Below, piece after piece: positions 57,973 through 64,000 of a DNA stretch of 64,000 bases (positions are counted from its first letter, which is position 1; every line of letters starts with the position of its first letter). The translations under genes and the position numbers were made by a program. The stretch is from positions 436,346-500,345 of the forward strand of contig NW_019774069.1 in assembly GCF_001039355.2 (NCBI RefSeq), written 5' to 3'. Source of the DNA: Lingula anatina. Lineage: Eukaryota; Brachiopoda; Lingulata; Lingulida; Lingulidae. The notes beneath the pieces are model-generated. The model saw only the letters and a program-made list of their open reading frames with translations. It was not told the origin of the DNA and searched no databases.

Positions 57973-60422
57973 GAAAGGATTTTGTCTGATTTATCAGTAA
58001 AGAAGCAAAATATTTCCTTTGTTTGATGGAACATCATAATCAGGGGCTCATATCTCATAAGCAAAAAATTCAAAAGAAAACTATCATCATTGATTGTGCT
58101 TCACACCCTTGTTGTCACCAATGCAAATTTTCATGATAATTTCACTCTTTGTTACGATGCAAACTGATCAGTATCTTTCAATTTACAAAGTTAAATCGAC
58201 ACTAAACGGAAGTGGAAGAAGCAGAAGTTTGTGAGGTGGTGAATAAAAAAACAAAAAAACGGGATTTTTTTCTCTAAAAGTGTTTAGTTTTATGTAGAGA
58301 AGTAATTTACATGAAAGAAATTATTTAGGCTATTTTATTTTAATGTATTGAACCACTTAATTCCATTCATCAGTGTCAGTGTTGAATGTGTTAAATCGTT
58401 TTTCTTTTAAACACATAATAAAAATACGCAATTATATTTTAAAGTTTGTATGGAGACTGATAATTATTTCCTTGTCCTGTTGGTTTGATGTGAATTACTC
58501 CATCTTTCCCAGAGTCAGTGTTTTGCTGGAAATATTTTTTGTATATCTTAAGTTTTTTTGAAAGCATAGGGAAGTGGAAAAATGTTCTTTTATTTCCTTT
58601 CAGCTGCCACAAGTATGAAATGGATTGAGGCTAAAATGCAGGAGCTTGGGTGCAAATCCAATCCTAATTATAAGATTTGTTTTATGTTAGACAGTACTGC
58701 CATGATTACAGTTCATACACCAAAATATGGGGTAATAGATGTAAGTCAGATATACAAATTAGTACTAAAACTATTTTATTGTTAGCCATCCAAAATTTAA
58801 TTATTTAATTATGTTGAATATTTTCCTCTAAATTTACCAGACGTTATTAAGATGAATATTATTAAAAGAAGTGCAATTACATGAATCCAGAAATTATTAA
58901 ATTTTAGGGCACATTCCCATAGATTTTAGATCAATAAACCCCGTGGGGAATCTCACTAGATTACTGTCAGATAATCCGGCCCATCCCGCCTACTACAAGC
59001 TGTAAGGGGGTAATTAACTTTCGTGCCCGCTCGGCTGACAGCTATATAGCGTGAACCCCCAGGGAGTTAGGTCGATCTAGTTGGAGTGATCTAATCTCTG
59101 GGAATGGGGTCTTAGTGTGTGTGTGTGTGTATGTGTGTGTGTGTGTGTGTGAGAGAGTGATTAATTGACACCAACAAAGAGAACTTAAATTGATTTTTTT
59201 TTAATTTGTTAGTTTCTTGGCAGTATGAAAGATATTTTTATGTGAAGTTAGTCTCCATTTGAGTCCCTGTGACAATTCTTGTGAATTACCTTAATGAGAG
59301 AATTAAAAAAAGCTGTATCACTACTACATCAATTACAGGTGAAACCACTAGGTGTGATATGGGGAAAGTATCCTCAGTGGAGTGTGAAAAATACAATCAT
59401 GATGGATGATATACGCAGAAACTTTATAATGAATCCTCAGTCTGGCCTAAAGGTAAGTTAGCTAACAGTACAAACCTAGATGCTAGCTAGTCTCAGAGCA
59501 AGTCACACATGCAATAATTACCATTGCATTCACAAGCCTAAGATTTTGGAGCACAAGTTCACAAATTAATGACTCGAGCCACAAATTACGTATAATGTAA
59601 AATTAGTAACCATGCGCATAGTGTTAAATCACACAAAATTTGTCCATTTTCTTTCCCTGTCTCTGGCTGTTTACAAATGGGTTCCTTCTTTTTTAATATG
59701 GCAGCAATGGGCTCTTGACAATTTCCAGCTTTGAAGGAATGTACAAAATGGGTAGACAGACAGATTATTAGTTTGTGGGTCCTATCGCCGTGCTTGTGGC
59801 TACTAATTTTACCTGGTTGGAGTCATCAATTTGGGCATTTGTGCTCACAAATCTGAAGCTCGAGTTTGCAAACGCATTAACCATTTAAAGCCTGAGTCAG
59901 TGTAGTTCTCTTATACGATGTGTAATGTGACTGTGGAGCTAAACAATGAAAAGTATAATGCGCAGACGTGTTATTAAATTTTTCCTATTTTTTCTTTGTA
60001 GATAAGGCCTTTCAAACAAGCATTTGTCAACAGGGAAACAGACAAAGAATTACTGAGGTTGTCAAAGTATCTAAAAGATATTGCACAGTTAGACAGTTTT
60101 GAAGTTTTAAATCACAGACACTGGGAAAAGTAAGATTTTTCACATAATCATATAATATTACTTTGACCTCGTTATTACCAATTTTGGCACATCTTTTAAC
60201 ATGTATACATGATTAACACAGCTGCCTTGTTAGTACTGTAGCATAGGACCCTTGTATTTTTTTTTTCTAATGTAAAGTTTTAGTGTGGTATTTTAAAGTG
60301 TAATGCATAAATCAATTAATAATGCCCTCAATTAAAAACATTTTCACATAAAAATAATTCTCATTTTCACTTCATATTTTCACTGAACTTCTAGGTACAA
60401 GCCACCAAAATACAGCAGCTGA
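54119..60422 (+). CDS. UBLCP1: Ubiquitin-like domain-containing CTD phosphatase 1 (UBLCP1)
   Basis: Nuclear HAD-type phosphatase whose ubiquitin-like domain docks on proteasome subunit Rpn1 and which dephosphorylates the 26S proteasome (family knowledge). Nine exons: 54119-54275, 54811-54902, 56417-56505, 56820-56935, 57521-57619, 58604-58740, 59339-59452, 60002-60129 and 60395-60422 (TGA), 319 residues; human has 318. The UBL domain (1 to about 83) ends MMMGTREES. The FCP/SCP signature [15 protein letters not shown] has nucleophile Asp145 and acid/base Asp147. Later HAD motifs are IVIWSATSMKW and [12 protein letters not shown] (Asp253/254). No key residue is missing. An upstream in-frame ATG exists, but the 54119 ATG gives the family start. 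Confidence 0.97.
54332..54400. repeat. Perfect 69-nt palindrome in UBLCP1 intron 1
   Basis: Two 34-nt arms (54332-54365 and 54367-54400) are exact reverse complements around a single A at 54366. Similar direct repeats flank it: CACAGTCACTAGCAAC at 54316-54331 and CACAGTCACAAGTAAC at 54408-54423. No coding role is evident. Confidence 0.95.
54511..54559. repeat. (TC)n microsatellite in UBLCP1 intron 1
   Basis: Nearly pure CT repeat of about 48 bp. Confidence 0.95.
57944..57972. repeat. Poly-T tract in UBLCP1 intron 5
   Basis: Uninterrupted run of about 29 T. Length may be uncertain. Confidence 0.9.
58902..59114 (-). mobile_element. Foldback MITE family A, copy 4 (inverted)
   Basis: In UBLCP1 intron 6. 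It runs from TTAGGGCACATTCCCATAG to TCTGGGAATGGGGTCTTA and is the reverse complement of the copies at 6461 and 13618. The core GGGGGTAATTAACTTTCGTG is conserved. A (GT)n tract (59114-59157) abuts its right end. Confidence 0.75.
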
Positions 60423-60891
60423 AGCACACCAGCCATCTTCCCTGTGTCATGCCTTTGAAAATTGGATGTTCCACAAACCACTGGATAATCCAGACCTCAA
60501 GATCTCAACTGTCATGATCATGCAGAGTTATTTTTTAAGAAATTAACCCACCAATTCTAGATAAACAAATTCTATACATTTAGAAAGCTGTATGATTGGC
60601 TACCCAGATAAGGCAGTGAAATTTATACTCCTGTCAGTTAGGTTTTAACACACAACATGTTAGAAAATACAATAAGTTGCCAAGCCCAAAAGGAGCTTCT
60701 TTTTGCTATTTCACAAGGAGCACATCTTACAGTGTCTGATTGTTATTCCTGTGAACTAAAAGAAAATAACATGTTTAGAACAATGCATTTTTTTTTTTGG
60801 CATATGTGCATTTGAAATCAAAGTTTAAAATACCTCTTTTAAGTTACAAAATATTGCAGGTTTAAATGCATGTAACACTAATGGGCTTGAC

Positions 60892-61200
60892 TTGGTCTTA
60901 AAGTGCTATTTAAGATCACAAATAGTTTTACATGATCTGAAACCATGAGTAAGACCATTTTTGGACTTACAACCAATCAAGTTGCCTCCCCTTACACATT
61001 CTCCTATTGTGAGCAGGTGTCCTCTAATATTGTGAGGGGAGGTATCCCCCATTGTGAGGAGAGGAAACTGCTTGGCCACTTAAGTAGATTTTAGATCATT
61101 TTTAATTTAAAAGCAGATTCAGTCCATTTTAAGACTACTGCTGTAATGATTAAGATCGTGTAAGTTCATTTGTGATCTTAAATTGCAATTTAAGACCAAT
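60892..61200. mobile_element. Small MITE with TTGGTCTTAAA termini in the UBLCP1 3' UTR
   Basis: The left end TTGGTCTTAAAGTGCTATTT and the right end AAATTGCAATTTAAGACCAA are imperfect inverted repeats extending about 48 bp. The centre repeats ATTGTGAG(C/G)AG-like words. There is no ORF. Confidence 0.65.
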
Positions 61201-61384
61201 TGAAAAAAAAATTCCACATAGCTTCTTCTCATGGATGCTAAAAAATTAGTCAAAATTTAAAAAAATGTTTGCTTTGTAGGGAACTTAATTGTAATCTAAA
61301 TGGTTTATTTATTTATTTATTTATTTATTTGTTATTTTTGGTTCCTGCTGGTAGCTAGTATATCCAATGCAAATGAGATATTGA

Positions 61385-61390
61385 AATAAA
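61385..61390 (+). terminator. Candidate AATAAA poly(A) signal of UBLCP1
   Basis: AATAAA about 960 bases past the stop codon. Other AT-rich hexamer variants occur, so this is only the best plain match. Confidence 0.35.
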
Positions 61391-62613
61391 ATGTTTGTTG
61401 ATTGCTCATGAAATAATAATAGCATTAAGTTACATCTAATCACTGTATTAAAATATTAAAATCTCAGACACAAAAAGGGAAAAACTTTTGAGAAAATACA
61501 ACAAGGCTCATTTTCCATCTGATTCTTGTTTATTACTTTAAATGATTCCAAATGATTTGCAAAACAATATTTTGTTTTTCTTCAGATGTTGAGATGCCAA
61601 GTCTGCAAAACAAATAAATCTGCAAAAACATGCAACGAAAAATGGCATAATGATCGATTCAAATAAACCAATCCCATTTTTGAAATTGAACCGTTTTTCT
61701 CCATCAGATGATATTAGCAAGTTCAAGCCAGTCAGAGCTCCCATTTTCAAGTGTTTTCAATAAACAATAAACAATAAACATTTCAATAAACAGTTGGTGA
61801 ACAGTTTTTGATATTTATTTTGCTTTTGAGATCTTCAATCATTCATTTACAGGTCAACTGCTAGGCTATTACCAGATGAAAGGAATGCTTGTCCCAAGTT
61901 TTAACTACCACATTATTGCACAAAATTTTTTTTTTTTTTTAATGAAATTTTCATTTTTTCACTTTGGCATGTTTAATGTGTTATCACTAACACACACTTA
62001 CATTATCTTGATGTCCATGTTGCCTATGGAACTTTATTAAAATTTGGTGGTGATTATGCCATTACGTAAACATCATAATTTTGCATCAAATTTGACCAAA
62101 ACTATATTGTGTGCAAGCATCATTATTGTTTGTGTCTATACATTTGGCAGCTTTTTTGCCTTGTTTATAACTTCAACTATCTAGATCTCCTATTTGACAA
62201 GAATGTCTTACTTGTGTTAATTTCCCTCTTGTAGAAATACTCTTCAATTCAAATTGTTACTGTTTTAACAGATAAATATATATCAGGATTACGTCTTCCC
62301 AGTTTCCCTTCAGATGTTTTTTTCCTTAGTTAATAATAAGAAATTATATTTTCAAATTTAACTTTTCCTTCCTTCAAAGCAAGGAAGCTAAAGTAGGTGG
62401 TGCAATCACTAAATAATTAGGTGTGATTATATCAAAACAGATAATGCTGAACTTTATTAAAAAGGTTACCCCAAAACATACTATGTGTGTCATTTACACA
62501 TGCATGAAATCATGTTTTCAAATTTGAAAAGTATTTAAGCTAACTTTAAAAATAATTTACCATACAGATCAAAATATTTTAAGAGAAAAATACATTGAGC
62601 TTTACATAACAGT
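61391..62613. other. Intergenic, nothing recognised
   Basis: AT-rich sequence with short T runs (61927-61940) and AAACAATAAACA-type repeats near 61762. No exon-like ORF or mobile-element ends were found. Confidence 0.4.
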
Positions 62614-63058
62614 CAGGGTTCATACAGCCCTGCACCTTGAATCCAGTTTGTGGCATTGAAAAGTACTTGAAAGTGCTTATTATCCTTGAAAAGGACTTTA
62701 CTCCATTTTTAACCATGAAAAAGTACTCATATTTGTTCAAGAAATTTGTTAAAGAAATTTTCAAACTTTTTGGGGATCTTCTTGTTCTTAACATGCATGT
62801 AGAAAATAATTTGCAGGTCAGAATACCCCTTTTGGGCATCATTTGATTTTATTATTTTCATGTTTCATCATTAATGTGTTAAAATACAGTATCTATGAAA
62901 TCTTACTTGCCTTTTTTCTTTGGTATGTAGACTAACATATGACAGTACTTTACCCTCATTTGCATTCAATGGTCCTTGAAAAGTACTTCAATAAATGCAT
63001 CAAATTTATTTCCTTGAAGTCCTTCCATTTGTTCTCAGTTGTTCCTGTATGAACCCTG
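62614..63058. mobile_element. 445-bp MITE with CAGGGTTCATACAG termini
   Basis: Perfect 14-bp inverted termini CAGGGTTCATACAG (62614) and CTGTATGAACCCTG (ending 63058), flanked by a direct repeat ACAGT on both sides. CCTTGAAAAGTACTT occurs near the right end, with diverged versions nearer the left. CAGGG-type ends are typical of hAT-like elements, but hAT usually makes 8-bp duplications, so the superfamily is unsettled. Confidence 0.75.
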
Positions 63059-63948
63059 ACAGTTTTAATGCCAATATTAACTTCCAATAAAAATCACATG
63101 TCAAAAGATACATGCTTCCTTAAGTGGCACCGACAATTCAAAAATTTCATCTAGCGGGACTGAATTTTTTTTTTTTTTTTTTAACAAACACTTCGTTGAG
63201 AGTTGATAAACATGCAATATCGTGGGCAATTGTGACACCCATCATGGGTCCAACTTGAAAGAAGGAAGTATTTGTCAGGGTCACTACTCCCACCTGCTTT
63301 CATCTTCAACAGCAGAATCAAAAAGATAACAGCTAGGGGACAATATTTACCCCACTCCCCTTCCACTATTTGACAATCTGGTCTCTTGCCTAGTGAAACT
63401 AGAATTACTTTTGTCTCATTCAATCAACTTTCTATTCTGTAATGTGACCACATCAAGCTCTGATTGATAATAGTGAAAATGTTGGAAGTCGTTGTAAACG
63501 TTTTAAAATCTGCAACTAAGATTTCATTAGAAAATCCTGTTAAGCTCAATTAATTGTAACTACATCTTCAGTTAGGAAGCAGGTCCCTAGGTAGTGAGAG
63601 TTTGTATTTTGATATCAGAACAGCAAATACTACTCACCTGTGTTAACTTGTACAGAAAGTGCTACTTTCACCTAATGCTAATGAACAAAATGTTACAAGC
63701 ATTCTTCTGTTGTCATACCAACCTAGTCAATTACAAACCAGGACCTTTCATCAGTACAGAAATCTTGTCCAAGCTATTACAAACTATGACCTCAAACACC
63801 TCTTACCAACTTCAGGGGAAAACATTTCAAATAAATTCTTTAAAGTTCTGTAGAAAATTGCATCTCCCAGCATGTTGTAGTATTTTAAACAAATGTTTCA
63901 ATGCAGTATCTGCTACTGATCTGAAATTAGTCCTTGCCAAAAAAACTT

Positions 63949-63984
<36 letters not shown>

Positions 63985-64000
63985 TTGATGCTCCATTTTT
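63059..64000. other. Intergenic; (AAT)n at window end
   Basis: No gene recognised in the last 0.9 kb. A T run lies at 63167-63181 and an ATA trinucleotide repeat at 63951-63983. Confidence 0.5.

Overview
This is an AT-rich window of an animal nuclear genome. The genes have many short exons with GT/AG introns of a few hundred bases, and the intergenic and intronic DNA is full of small transposon remnants and microsatellites. Every recognised protein is a conserved metazoan gene. Cilia and huntingtin genes, together with abundant ACATGTAC-type words and foldback elements, suggest a marine invertebrate. A spiralian such as a mollusc or brachiopod is plausible, but the sequence alone does not fix the phylum. 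No prokaryotic, viral or CRISPR content was found.

Layout: the 3' third of CFAP58 (+, 1-2104) converges on PAIP2 (-, 4546-5400). RPIA (-, 8431-15099) is head-to-head, about 370 bp apart, with an unrecognised coiled-coil and hydrophobic-helix gene (+, to 23112). That gene converges on a complete huntingtin orthologue, HTT (-, 25426-52556), which I resolve into 54 coding exons with matching phases (8925 nt, 2974 aa). HTT is head-to-head with UBLCP1 (+, 54119-60422). The HTT/UBLCP1 promoter interval contains a TCTCGCGAGA box. The last 3.5 kb holds the UBLCP1 3' UTR and two small DNA transposons.

The main structural oddity is a 4.1-4.4 kb near-identical tandem duplication (11696-16059 and 16061-20187). 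A single N separates the copies. It duplicates RPIA exons 1-2, the shared promoter and exons 1-2 of the neighbouring gene. The N, the SNP/indel-level divergence and the mutually exclusive exon sets suggest two haplotypes laid end to end by the assembler rather than a real duplication. Other points of interest are a huntingtin with a conserved N-terminal helix but no polyQ or polyP tract, a 73-75 bp tandem repeat that multiplies an HTT splice donor, an HTT-intron transposon carrying a 146-bp minisatellite with a perfect DR1 nuclear-receptor site in each unit, and a perfect 69-nt palindrome inside UBLCP1 intron 1.

The genes do not form one pathway. They are ordinary housekeeping or ciliary neighbours, and two pairs share divergent promoters. 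I found no convincing undescribed multi-gene system; the nearest thing to an undescribed gene is the unrecognised one at 15.5-23.1 kb.
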